Shown here one piece after another: positions 9,938-18,819 of a stretch of DNA of 64,000 nt. The notes under the pieces were generated by a model that did no database searches, had not been told where the DNA came from, and worked only from the letters and a program-made list of their open reading frames with translations. The DNA comes from a virus, in the IMG/VR virus record IMGVR_UViG_3300042527_000802, positions 1-64,000 of that record, one strand, 5' to 3'. Both the position numbers and the translations under genes were made by a program. Position 1 is the first letter of the stretch; every line of letters starts with the position of its first letter.

Positions 9938-12415
9938 ATGTTTATAAAATCAGAAAAATATAGCATATTACAATCTGCCTGCGGCATAGAATTGAAATTT
10001 ACAGAGCTAAGACCTGTAGAAGAAAAACTTGCAGATATAGTATCTATATCAAGATCAAATAGGATAAGTACAGCTCAAATTGTACAATTATCTAAGCCAT
10101 TAAGTTCTGGAGAATCTGTAAATATCAGATCTATTGCATCTGGGATCAACTTAACTAATCCAATAGATAATTCATTTACTGGCGATTATACGATTACAAA
10201 TGTAACATATCCTAGTAATGCTTCATCGACAGCCACTATATCATATTATCAAAATTTATCTGATTTTTTTAGCATTAATATTGCTGGTGATTTATATTCA
10301 ATTCCAAATATAGATCCAGCAGAAAATTATCTTATAGATTTTAATATAGAGTCTATAGTACCAAGTAGTGCTGAAGCAACATTAAGACCAAATAGATATA
10401 TTGTTAGTGGAAGAGAAATATTCACCCCTATAACAATACTAGAAATTAAATCAAGATTCTCTACATCTGCTAAAGTTTTAGTAAGAATGGTATTAAGAGA
10501 TCTTAAAACAAATAAAATTTTAAAGAATGAATATATTGAAGTTGTGATGACAGATGCTGATACTAAACCGTGTGAAATTATTACTCAGCAACCAATAGAT
10601 AATGAGTATTACTATTTAGATATATCTAATAATTGGACATATACTCATGATGGGTACACGTTAGCACAACTAATACCAAATAATAGAAATAATACATCTT
10701 TAAGATTAAACAAAAAAAATAATCAGTTATTACCAAGCCGAGGAAACTCAAATAAAATTAGAGTTATTGTTGATCCTATTAAGTTATCGGAAAAAAAGGT
10801 AACCATAGATCAAATCAGGACAGCTATGGTAAATCAATTCAATACTATAGAAAATTATTATGCTGTAGCTAATTTAGGAAATAAATCTTATGATATTATT
10901 GTTAAAGATATATTTCTACAGCCAGCAGATTTGAATAATATTGTGGTAGCCGTTGTTCCTCCCACTACAGGAATACCCGTTAAGTTTAACGAGGTGGCCA
11001 CCGCAATAAACTATACATCAGATTCTAGTGATATTCCTGGAATAAGTTTATTAAGATGGATAAATAATAATGAAACAGTATATATTGGAGAATTGCATTT
11101 TGATAAAAATGTTTATTTGGATGATACAATTAAAGTACAATATGGTCAATATGGATTATTTGGAAGTATAAAAGATTTTTACTCTGGATTAAGTTATTTA
11201 GAAGCGACTCCAACTCCAACTCCTACTCAAACCCCTACTCAGAGCGTAACTCCTAATCCAACAAGGACTATTACTCCAACTATAAGCATTACTCCTACTA
11301 CAACTCCAACGATTAGTATAACACCAAGCATAACGACAAGCGTTACTCCAAGTGTTACTCTAACAAAAACTCCGACAACAACACCAACTATTAGTGTTAC
11401 TCCAAGCATAACAGCCACTGTAACACAAACTCCTAGCACAACACCAACCATTAGTATTAGTCCAACGATAAATGTTAGCTCAACACCGACAGTTACTCCT
11501 ACTATTAGTATTACTCCAAGTGTAACAATTACTACAACTCCAACAGTAACACCAACTATCAGTATTACTCCAAGCATAACGCCTACTACAACTCAAACAG
11601 TGACCCCAACTATTAGTTTAACCTCTACTATAACTCCAACTGTTACTGTTACACCAAGTATTACTACTAGTATAACGCCAACAATAACTACTAGCATAAC
11701 TCCAACACCAACATCAGAGCCAATAACAATACAAAGAATTGACGATACAGATGCTGTATACTCCTGTTCGACGGAAAATTCTGTAAATGTAACTATACCA
11801 TCCACTGTTCAGTCTGGTGATTTAATATTAGCAATAGTTATGAGACGATCATCATTAACTAATACTGCAAGTTTTTCACTAGTATCAGAAATTCAAAATC
11901 CAAGTACTGTAAATACAGATCAATGGACATCTATATATAGAAAAACAGCAACAAGCGGTGATGCATCATCCACAATAACATTCCAACAAAGTTCAAACGG
12001 TAGACTAGGAGTCTCATTGATAGTTTTAAGAAGTAGTAATGGCATATATAATGTTGAGTCATCGGCTACCAATTCAGACACTCAAATAAATAATTTGCCA
12101 ACAGTAACTAGTGGTGGAAGCAATAGAGTGGCAATAGCAGCAATATCTAATATTTATAGCTATACAGTTACCAGTGGCTCTGCATGTGATATTATTAATT
12201 ACATTAATGCTCCAGCAGGATATACTCCAACTACAATAGAGTCAATGTGTGCATATGAAGATTCTGGAACTACTCCAAACTGCCAGATATTACGAATAGG
12301 AGCAGCATATAAGTATATAAATAATGCTGGTTCAGTAAATACTGGTGAAACATTTACATCAAATATTGGAACATATAATATTGGTCAAATAGCACTAATA
12401 ATATCACCGTATTGA
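9938..12415 (+). CDS. Fibre protein with mucin-like Thr/Pro linker
   Basis: Residues 1 to about 420 form a non-repetitive beta-rich region that I do not recognise. Residues about 423-595 are a Thr/Pro/Ile/Val/Ser linker made of T-P-T-I-S-I-T-P-S type repeats. Residues about 600-825 form a C-terminal domain (SGDLILAIVMRRSS, then IGAAYKYI) resembling a jelly-roll-like module seen in many phage and bacterial surface proteins. An ATG at 9938 follows an AAAGGA site, which is preferred over the TTG at 9935. It is probably a fibre with a stalk and a terminal binding domain. The linker is a candidate substrate for the phage's own glycosyltransferases. Confidence 0.65.
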   Translation: MFIKSEKYSILQSACGIELKFTELRPVEEKLADIVSISRSNRISTAQIVQLSKPLSSGESVNIRSIASGINLTNPIDNSFTGDYTITNVTYPSNASSTATISYYQNLSDFFSINIAGDLYSIPNIDPAENYLIDFNIESIVPSSAEATLRPNRYIVSGREIFTPITILEIKSRFSTSAKVLVRMVLRDLKTNKILKNEYIEVVMTDADTKPCEIITQQPIDNEYYYLDISNNWTYTHDGYTLAQLIPNNRNNTSLRLNKKNNQLLPSRGNSNKIRVIVDPIKLSEKKVTIDQIRTAMVNQFNTIENYYAVANLGNKSYDIIVKDIFLQPADLNNIVVAVVPPTTGIPVKFNEVATAINYTSDSSDIPGISLLRWINNNETVYIGELHFDKNVYLDDTIKVQYGQYGLFGSIKDFYSGLSYLEATPTPTPTQTPTQSVTPNPTRTITPTISITPTTTPTISITPSITTSVTPSVTLTKTPTTTPTISVTPSITATVTQTPSTTPTISISPTINVSSTPTVTPTISITPSVTITTTPTVTPTISITPSITPTTTQTVTPTISLTSTITPTVTVTPSITTSITPTITTSITPTPTSEPITIQRIDDTDAVYSCSTENSVNVTIPSTVQSGDLILAIVMRRSSLTNTASFSLVSEIQNPSTVNTDQWTSIYRKTATSGDASSTITFQQSSNGRLGVSLIVLRSSNGIYNVESSATNSDTQINNLPTVTSGGSNRVAIAAISNIYSYTVTSGSACDIINYINAPAGYTPTTIESMCAYEDSGTTPNCQILRIGAAYKYINNAGSVNTGETFTSNIGTYNIGQIALIISPY
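11204..11719 (+). repeat. Thr/Pro-rich linker tract, copy 1
   Basis: This coding low-complexity tract is built from short units translated as T-P-T, I-S-I-T-P-S and T-V-T-P-T. At DNA level it is a degenerate repeat of act-cca-act-ата-like codons in one frame only; on the opposite strand it yields a spurious Val/Gly-rich frame. Similar tracts occur at 50040-50695, 52855-53255, 55950-56185 and 57027-57320. Confidence 0.9.
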
Positions 12416-12453
12416 TTGAGGTAGCTGTGTAGCATATCACGAAGGAGATAGAT

Positions 12454-13215
12454 ATGATTAATTTTCATTCTTATATATATTCATTAATCATACTATTTCT
12501 ACTATCTTGCTCTTGTATATCAGGAACTATTGATCCAGTAAGATCAGACTCTGAATATATAGAATATGGTAAAAAATTCAGTTCAGTAATACCGATAACT
12601 GGTGAATATGGTGGAGTAATTTTTCAAGCATCGTCAGTTGCTATAAAAAAAAGATATGTATTAACCGCAGCCCATGTTGTAAAGAAAGCATCAAATTGCT
12701 ATATAATACATAAAAATAAACGAATAAAAATTAAAAATATTATATGTCATAAAGATTTTCAAGAAGAAAAATTTGGAATAGCGGATATAGCATTATGTGA
12801 ATCTGATGAAGACATAGAAATATTGGAGTATCCTAAATTATATAGTGAAAGAGATGAGCTAGATAAAATAGCTTCTATATGTGGTTATGGAATATCAGGT
12901 AGATTTGATAATAATATTAAAATTAGCGATAGTACTAAACGAGCTGGATTAAATTTAATAGAATATATACAAGATGAACTTTTAGTATGCACAGCATCAA
13001 GACAATCTGATAAAACTAAAACAACATTAGAATTTATAATCGCTCATGGAGATAGTGGTGGAGGATTATTTATTCAAGATCAACTTGCCGGAATAAACTC
13101 ATGTGTTATGGCTGCTGATAAAAAAACAGATTCTTCATATGGAGATGAGAGTTGTCATACTAGAATTAGTACATATATACCATGGATAGAAGAGAATACA
13201 AATTATGAGAAATAA
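12454..13215 (+). CDS. Trypsin-like serine protease, predicted lipoprotein
   Basis: The N-terminus has an export signal ending in a lipobox-like LLSC, so the mature protein may be lipid-anchored at Cys19 or a neighbour. The chymotrypsin-fold triad is visible: His74 in LTAAHVV, Asp111 in ADIAL and Ser201 in HGDSGGG. Length (253 residues) fits a single protease domain. A strong AAGGAGAT site precedes the ATG, and the gene overlaps the next, also a protease, by 11 bases. An exported protease in a phage could modify the host surface during infection or process virion proteins. Nothing here names the target. Confidence 0.85.
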   Translation: MINFHSYIYSLIILFLLSCSCISGTIDPVRSDSEYIEYGKKFSSVIPITGEYGGVIFQASSVAIKKRYVLTAAHVVKKASNCYIIHKNKRIKIKNIICHKDFQEEKFGIADIALCESDEDIEILEYPKLYSERDELDKIASICGYGISGRFDNNIKISDSTKRAGLNLIEYIQDELLVCTASRQSDKTKTTLEFIIAHGDSGGGLFIQDQLAGINSCVMAADKKTDSSYGDESCHTRISTYIPWIEENTNYEK

Positions 13216-14116
13216 AATAGGCTTATTACCATATATTAGAGAAGATTTAGATGGTCTTAGTACAACCATGCCAGCAATGATGGGCTGGGAGATTACTGAA
13301 TTTGATATACCAAAATTTTGGAGACAATCTAGAGGCGAAAATGTAAAAGTAGCAGTTATAGATACTGGCGTTGATTTTAATCATGAAGACATAAAAAATA
13401 ATATATTATCTGGTAAAAATTTTGTTGATCCAGGCAAAGACCCTATGGATGTTGCTGGTCATGGTACTCATGTTAGCAGTACAATAGCAGCAGAAGATAA
13501 TGGATGCGGAATAGTTGGAGTTGCTAATAGAGCTAAAATAATGCCAATAAAAGCTCTTGGCGATGATGGTAGCGGTAATATGCAAAATGTTGTCTCTGCA
13601 ATAAAATATGCTGCTGATGCTGGAGTGGATTTTATAACAATGAGTTTAGGATCACCAGCGCCATCTAGATATATAGAAGATGCTATTAATTATGCCGCAA
13701 GTAAAGGATGTATTATATTTTGTGCAGCTGGCAATAGTGGTCCGGACGTGGATATAATGTATCCTGCAAAATATAATAATACTATTAGTATTGGAGCAAT
13801 AGACAAAAGATTAAATAGAACTAGTTTTACTTGTAGTGGAGATTCTTTAGATTTTTTAGCACCAGGACATGAAATAGTAGGTTGCGTTCCTGGAAATAAT
13901 TATGCAATGATGAGTGGCACAAGTATGAGTAATCCGTATGCTGTGGGATTGGCCTGTTTATTATTGTCTTACAACAAGTCCGAAAAACGCTATCATTTAA
14001 AAACATGCGAAGACTATATAGAGGTTTTTAAAACTGCCGTTACAGATCTTGCTGATAGTCGCTATAAGGGAATTAAGAGATATCAGGGATACGGGATCAT
14101 GCATCCTGTCTTATAG
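13205..14116 (+). CDS. Subtilisin-family serine protease, intracellular-subtilisin-like
   Basis: This S8 peptidase has all catalytic residues: Asp53 in VIDTGVDF, His86 in GHGTH, Asn177 in AAGNSGPD and Ser240 in SGTSMSNP. There is no signal peptide. Residues 7-10 read LLPY, matching the LIPY-type motif in the short N-terminal extension that keeps intracellular subtilisins inactive until it is cleaved. At 303 residues it has that family's length. It overlaps the upstream trypsin-like gene by 11 bases, so the two are made together. It may mature virion proteins or degrade host proteins. Its stop overlaps the stop of the convergent gene within TTATAG. Confidence 0.9.
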   Translation: MRNKIGLLPYIREDLDGLSTTMPAMMGWEITEFDIPKFWRQSRGENVKVAVIDTGVDFNHEDIKNNILSGKNFVDPGKDPMDVAGHGTHVSSTIAAEDNGCGIVGVANRAKIMPIKALGDDGSGNMQNVVSAIKYAADAGVDFITMSLGSPAPSRYIEDAINYAASKGCIIFCAAGNSGPDVDIMYPAKYNNTISIGAIDKRLNRTSFTCSGDSLDFLAPGHEIVGCVPGNNYAMMSGTSMSNPYAVGLACLLLSYNKSEKRYHLKTCEDYIEVFKTAVTDLADSRYKGIKRYQGYGIMHPVL

Positions 14117-14746
14117 TTTGACCAACACTCCTAATTGATCATATATTTTGAATAGTAAATAATTATCTTCAATATTTTTAAGATATTCATCAACTGCTGC
14201 TTTTACACCTGGAAGATCTTGTCTTTCGTAGTCATGAAATATAATACATCCACCTTTAGATAGCTTTGGATAGACTAAGGACAAACTATCAAATATACTA
14301 TCATAAAAATCCCCATCTAAAAATCCAAAACTAATATTTTCTGGTAATTGATCAGATTTAATATCTTTGAACCATCCTTGAGTTATTATTGGTAACTTTA
14401 AACCATTATTAGTAAAATTAGATTTTAAAATATCTATTGAGGTTTTAAGGGTTCCAGATTTCCATCCACTATTTTCTTCATATTTGCTTAATTCTGGAAG
14501 ACCATCAAAAGAGTCATAAACATATAATTTTTTATCTGAACAATAGTGATCTAATATCATTCTTAAATATTTTGAAGATTCCCCAACATAACATCCAAAT
14601 TCAACAATATCACCAATAATATTTTGTTTTAAAATACTATCTAAAACACATAATATAGCATTAATTTGACCACGAGATATAATACTTGCATCTATAGTAT
14701 TATTAGGTCTGCTTAATAATAATTCTGGAATCTGATTATTTAACAT
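14111..14746 (-). CDS. TylF/MycF-type O-methyltransferase
   Basis: The protein has the layout of the macrocin O-methyltransferase (TylF) family: VEFGCYVGESS for SAM binding, YDSFDGLPE, then FLDGDFYDS and IIFHDY with the acidic residues that bind metal in this family. These SAM- and metal-dependent enzymes methylate sugar hydroxyls. At 211 residues it is a little short. It is the last gene of the minus-strand glycan operon, two bases after the previous stop, and runs into the convergent protease gene with a 6-base overlap. Likely role: capping or tailoring sugars on a phage-made glycan. Confidence 0.8.
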   Translation of the reverse strand: MLNNQIPELLLSRPNNTIDASIISRGQINAILCVLDSILKQNIIGDIVEFGCYVGESSKYLRMILDHYCSDKKLYVYDSFDGLPELSKYEENSGWKSGTLKTSIDILKSNFTNNGLKLPIITQGWFKDIKSDQLPENISFGFLDGDFYDSIFDSLSLVYPKLSKGGCIIFHDYERQDLPGVKAAVDEYLKNIEDNYLLFKIYDQLGVLVKL

Positions 14747-14748
14747 AA

Positions 14749-15387
14749 TTATTGTTTCTTAAAACATCCCCAGGCAACATCTACAAATTTATCATACCAT
14801 TCATGTTCTATTAAATTATATGATTCTATAGATTCTATAATATCTAAATCTTGTATTTCATGCCAGTTCCATATTTTTTGATTCATGTTTTCTTTGAAAT
14901 ATGTTTCATTTGGAGCATAATCATGTGTCATGATAATATCATTAGTTTTTAGATATTTAGATAATATATTAAATTCACATTTTTTACATCCGCCGTCACA
15001 TAAAACAAGAGTAAGTCCTTCAGAACTAATAAAATCTGATACGGTATTATCCGCAAGTTCAGAGTATTGATCATTAAATATATTGGAAACTTTTGAATCT
15101 ACTCCGTAGTTTATTAATTGATCATACCATGGATATGATACAATATCATAGGTAATAATATCTATATTTTGATTCAAATCTTGCTTGCAAATACCCAAAA
15201 AGGCGCTAAAGCCTCCCATAGCAGTTCCTATTTCTATGATCCTAGATGGTTTAATATTTTCTATAAAATCATAAAATGTTTTGAATGCATTATGATGTTG
15301 TTGAGCGCTATGTCCATTGAATATAGACAAACCATCATTATTTAATAAGTCTATATTTTTATTAATTGAATTATCAAAATTAATCAT
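14749..15387 (-). CDS. Class I SAM methyltransferase, CmcI-like
   Basis: A Rossmann SAM-binding motif is visible (IIEIGTAMGGFSA), followed by ITYDIVSYPWYDQ and LVLCDGGCKK, with IIMTHDYAPN near the end of the fold. The arrangement resembles cephalosporin-hydroxylase/CmcI-like and TylF-related methyltransferases found in glycan clusters. Length is 212 residues. It is tightly packed between two other methyltransferase genes on the minus strand, which points to successive methylation of one glycan. The acceptor is unknown. Confidence 0.65.
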   Translation of the reverse strand: MINFDNSINKNIDLLNNDGLSIFNGHSAQQHHNAFKTFYDFIENIKPSRIIEIGTAMGGFSAFLGICKQDLNQNIDIITYDIVSYPWYDQLINYGVDSKVSNIFNDQYSELADNTVSDFISSEGLTLVLCDGGCKKCEFNILSKYLKTNDIIMTHDYAPNETYFKENMNQKIWNWHEIQDLDIIESIESYNLIEHEWYDKFVDVAWGCFKKQ

Positions 15388-15398
15388 ATTAAATCCTA

Positions 15399-15914
15399 TT
15401 ATAATTTGTTACAAAATAATACGCCCATATAATCTGGTGCGGTTGCGAATTTGCCATGAGTATGGATATTAAAGCCCCATTCTGGTATCTTGCTCATGAA
15501 TTGTTGTTTTAGTTCTTCTGTATGGTATTCTAATGCAAATTCTGTAATATTATTTAGATCTTGTTTTTTTAGATCTAGAAGAATATTTTCATGTCCTTCA
15601 ATATCACATTTAATTGCTGTAATATTGTATTTTATAATTAAGTTTAGACATTGAGTACTATGATTTAGTACTAAATATTCAAATATATATTTATTATTAT
15701 TTTGTGTTATATTTTTATAATATTCAATATCTCCGATATTAGCATCTATGCCAACAACAAGATTAGCATTGTTAGCAAAATATATTGGACTCAATTCATT
15801 AACATCTTCTGTATACCATTTGCCACAACCAAGATCTAACACATTATGTTTGTTAGTATTAAAATATTTCCAATGATCACTAGAATTTTCGCTATATATG
15901 GTATGAGTATTCAT
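15399..15914 (-). CDS. FkbM-like methyltransferase (short)
   Basis: The SAM motif VLDLGCGKWYTED and a later IKCDIEGHE match the FkbM family, in which the second motif (I-K-x-D-x-E-G-x-E) is diagnostic. FkbM enzymes O-methylate sugars and polyketides. At 171 residues it is shorter than usual (about 200-250) but contains both motifs. One base separates it from the upstream gene's stop, so the operon is likely read as one message. Confidence 0.75.
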   Translation of the reverse strand: MNTHTIYSENSSDHWKYFNTNKHNVLDLGCGKWYTEDVNELSPIYFANNANLVVGIDANIGDIEYYKNITQNNNKYIFEYLVLNHSTQCLNLIIKYNITAIKCDIEGHENILLDLKKQDLNNITEFALEYHTEELKQQFMSKIPEWGFNIHTHGKFATAPDYMGVLFCNKL

Positions 15915-15915
15915 T

Positions 15916-16827
15916 TTAAATTTCTAATAAATTAAGTATGTGTTTTAGTCTGTTGTGCGGACTACAGTATTTATTATAATAATCGAAAGCATTTTTGCTA
16001 ATAAAATTTAAAAAATCTATATTATTTTTAATTTCATAAAATTTATTTTTATATGCTTCAATATATGCATCCCCACCTACTAGAGCGCTATAGTTATCTG
16101 TTGATAAACTATTTCTATTAATAGATATATAATGATAATTAGGTAATAGTTTTGGATAATAATTACCTATTAATTCTAGTCTCATTAAAGGTAATCCTAT
16201 AGACATATAATCAAAATCTCTATGACATAGTTCATATGTAGATGTTGGTATTGATAATCCTACTTTATAGCAAATAGCTTTTTCTAAATATTCTTCAAAT
16301 GGTAATCCTGGAAAAAGTTCATTTATTAATCCAATTGAACTAAGTTTATATTCATCCCCACGACCAGTTGTGGTTCTTAGAAACATTTTATCAATTAAAT
16401 CATTTTCTTTTTTTAGTTTTCTTGTGTTATAAAAAAAATGATAGTTTATTTTTGGACTAAAAGGATAAAAGGTTGTTGGTTTTAATTTAAACTTATAATT
16501 ATCTAGATCAGTTAGATGATTGCCCCAACTCAAATTATGTAAAACTATTAATATATCATTAGGATTATTTCTAGTTTTTAGAATATCAATAACATCGGTT
16601 TTTATCTCTGAAAAAGATATAATTTTTAAGCTATCATTTTCATCATTATATATTATTATTTCACAATCACCAACATTATAATTAAATAATTCTACATAAA
16701 CATGTCCACCAAATTGTGTGTTTATTGTTGCATTGTAAGAGTTTTGTAAATATAAAGATAATTCATTAAATAAATCGTGTAGTGTCCATAGAGAATTTTC
16801 TTTTCTAGTATAAAAAACACTATACAT
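15916..16827 (-). CDS. Putative glycosyltransferase-like protein, unassigned family
   Basis: I do not recognise a firm family. The segment CHRDFDYMSIGLPLMRLEL around residue 205 resembles the donor-site loop of GT-B enzymes, where a short motif is followed by a conserved Gly-x-Pro, and the C-terminal helix region (YYNKYCSPHNRLKHIL) also fits that fold. It lies between glycosyltransferase and methyltransferase genes. An ATG at 16827, just after the previous stop, is preferred over 16848, which would overlap it by 20 bases; neither has a clear ribosome site. Confidence 0.45.
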   Translation of the reverse strand: MYSVFYTRKENSLWTLHDLFNELSLYLQNSYNATINTQFGGHVYVELFNYNVGDCEIIIYNDENDSLKIISFSEIKTDVIDILKTRNNPNDILIVLHNLSWGNHLTDLDNYKFKLKPTTFYPFSPKINYHFFYNTRKLKKENDLIDKMFLRTTTGRGDEYKLSSIGLINELFPGLPFEEYLEKAICYKVGLSIPTSTYELCHRDFDYMSIGLPLMRLELIGNYYPKLLPNYHYISINRNSLSTDNYSALVGGDAYIEAYKNKFYEIKNNIDFLNFISKNAFDYYNKYCSPHNRLKHILNLLEI

Positions 16828-16828
16828 A

Positions 16829-17539
16829 CTAACAGTACCATTTATCATGATATTGAGTTAAAATATTTACAGCATGCTCTGAATTATTATTTAATTTAAT
16901 ATTATTATACAGTGCAGAAAAAGTTATTTCGTCTATATTTCCAGCGGGTATATTTGGTAGATTATTTGTATATTTAATCTTTATGCATTCTTCCCATGTG
17001 TCTAAAAATTTATTAAAAGATTCTTTTGATATATCAAAATATTGAACGCAGTCCTCTGAAACAAGCATATTGGTTTTATCAAATGAAACCCCAAATTGAT
17101 TTTCGTAATACTTTAGTCTTTGTCCTAGCATACTATTATTAGCCATTTCTTTTTCAAGAATAAAATTTACTGGCCCAGAAATAGTATTTTCAGAAAAACA
17201 CTTATCAATATTATTTTGATTAAATCTAGAACTATCTGCTACTGAGTCGGCATCGGAAAGGATAATTCTTGTATATCCATTATCTAAAGCAAGTTTTAAA
17301 GAAAATCTTTTAACAGAAAAATCAAAATCGTAATAATTTGTATTATATTTTGTATATTTTTGATTATAACTATTTATATGATCTGTGAATACAAAATTAT
17401 ATTTTAAAATAGAATTAGGATTATCTGTTACAACAAAGACATTGGGTTTTTCATCTAAAATTAAGAAGGATTCTATCATTCTATTAACTTGACTATAATA
17501 TCTATCCCCATAACAGAACGTTGAAACTGCAAAATTCAT
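16829..17539 (-). CDS. Putative GT-A glycosyltransferase
   Basis: The N-terminus (FAVSTFCYGDRYYSQV) and a later ILSDADS provide the nucleotide-sugar fold opening and a DxD metal motif of a GT-A transferase; the sizes resemble GT8 or GT6-like enzymes. Residues 70-100 (NGYTRIILSDADSVAD) are the core. The C-terminal EITFSALYNN fits acceptor-site acidic residues. Length is 236 residues. The gene is directly downstream of the GT60 homologue, 2 bases apart. Substrates are unknown. Confidence 0.55.
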   Translation of the reverse strand: MNFAVSTFCYGDRYYSQVNRMIESFLILDEKPNVFVVTDNPNSILKYNFVFTDHINSYNQKYTKYNTNYYDFDFSVKRFSLKLALDNGYTRIILSDADSVADSSRFNQNNIDKCFSENTISGPVNFILEKEMANNSMLGQRLKYYENQFGVSFDKTNMLVSEDCVQYFDISKESFNKFLDTWEECIKIKYTNNLPNIPAGNIDEITFSALYNNIKLNNNSEHAVNILTQYHDKWYC

Positions 17540-17541
17540 AC

Positions 17542-18819
17542 TTATAAAGTTCCTGTTATTCTTTCACACCAATCTTTACTTCTACTATGTGGCCACACAA
17601 CCCAGTATTTAGGTTTAATATCAGTTTCAAATTCTCTCCATACCTTACAATATCCATCAGGATCATTCATCATATTTGCTATCTCATTAGGATCTGCATC
17701 TTTTCTAAATATGGTATTATCTTGATCATCGTGAAATGCTACAACCCAAAAATCATAATCTTGTTCTGGCACTTGATCATATCTAACATCTATACAATGT
17801 TTAAAAATTTTCATTAATTGATTATCAAAATTAGTATCATCTAAATGACTAGTTTCTGGATCTGGTGGAGCTTTATGATCCTGAACTCTTTTTTGTATTG
17901 CTCTTTTTCCAAAGCTTAATCCAGAATATTTTTCATAATCTCTTAAGCTTCTAACGGTACCAAATCCATATGGACCAAAATCTATATCTCTTTTTTCACC
18001 ATCCATTTCAAATAGCTTGCGATTTCTTAAGTGGCAAGTATCATTTCTTTTAGCCCATACTGGATCATCATCCCATTGTTTGGTTCGCCCTTTTCTAGTA
18101 TATTCGTGCCAACAAACAACTTTATGAGGATGGAATATGTCATATCCATGTGTAAAGGCTCTTACTGCTATACTAATTTCTTCGCCATGAAAATAATAGT
18201 TAGGATCATGCTGTACTTCTGTGCAAAATTCTCCAACACTAAAAGCAAAATGAGCACTATAAAATCTACCTGGTAATGGTTTAGTATTATCATCCCAGCT
18301 ATCGAATGATGCAGGAAGGAAGAAAACGGCACCTTCTGGAATAAATCTATCAAAATTCATCTTCCAAGGCTCTTGAACTCTTGCTCCAGGATCATTTTCA
18401 GGATCGAAACTAGGTATATAAGATGTAATTAGCGGCTTTGGATGGCCATCTTTCTGCAAATCAACGAGCATATTTATAAGTTCTTCATCCCAATTTTGTG
18501 CAAATCTATGATGACTATCTAATTGTAAAGTATATTTTTCTCCATCATATAATGATTGAACTTTATTTCTAGCCCAACATACTCCTTGACTATCTTTATA
18601 ATTAATGTCTAATATTCTAAATCTTGGATCATTTTTGTATTCATCTAAAATATCCCAAGAATCTTGTTCTGCATGTTGCCATGATATTCCTATTCTTAAA
18701 TTTTCTGGATATTTAGCTTTAGCTATCATATCCTTTAAAGTAGGCAATAGCTGAGGATCTCTGTAAGATGCTATTTGAATAAAAATAGTATTAATTTTCT
18801 CTTCGTTGTTTTCCATCAT
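17542..18819 (-). CDS. GT60-type polypeptide GlcNAc-transferase homologue (Skp1/mucin family)
   Basis: The sequence follows the GlcNAc (GT60) family from end to end: IFIQIASYRDPQL at the start, the LQLDSHHRF metal-binding motif (Asp101), the ITSYIP segment, FYSAHFAFS, then YYFHGEEIS and CWHEYTR. Known members include the Skp1 hydroxyproline GlcNAc-transferase and protist enzymes that add GlcNAc to Thr in mucin-like repeats. At 425 residues it is complete. It overlaps the upstream glycosyltransferase gene by 29 bases. Because four virion proteins here carry long Thr/Pro repeats, a role in virion glycosylation is the most attractive inference; a glycan-linked acceptor is the alternative. Confidence 0.85.
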   Translation of the reverse strand: MMENNEEKINTIFIQIASYRDPQLLPTLKDMIAKAKYPENLRIGISWQHAEQDSWDILDEYKNDPRFRILDINYKDSQGVCWARNKVQSLYDGEKYTLQLDSHHRFAQNWDEELINMLVDLQKDGHPKPLITSYIPSFDPENDPGARVQEPWKMNFDRFIPEGAVFFLPASFDSWDDNTKPLPGRFYSAHFAFSVGEFCTEVQHDPNYYFHGEEISIAVRAFTHGYDIFHPHKVVCWHEYTRKGRTKQWDDDPVWAKRNDTCHLRNRKLFEMDGEKRDIDFGPYGFGTVRSLRDYEKYSGLSFGKRAIQKRVQDHKAPPDPETSHLDDTNFDNQLMKIFKHCIDVRYDQVPEQDYDFWVVAFHDDQDNTIFRKDADPNEIANMMNDPDGYCKVWREFETDIKPKYWVVWPHSRSKDWCERITGTL

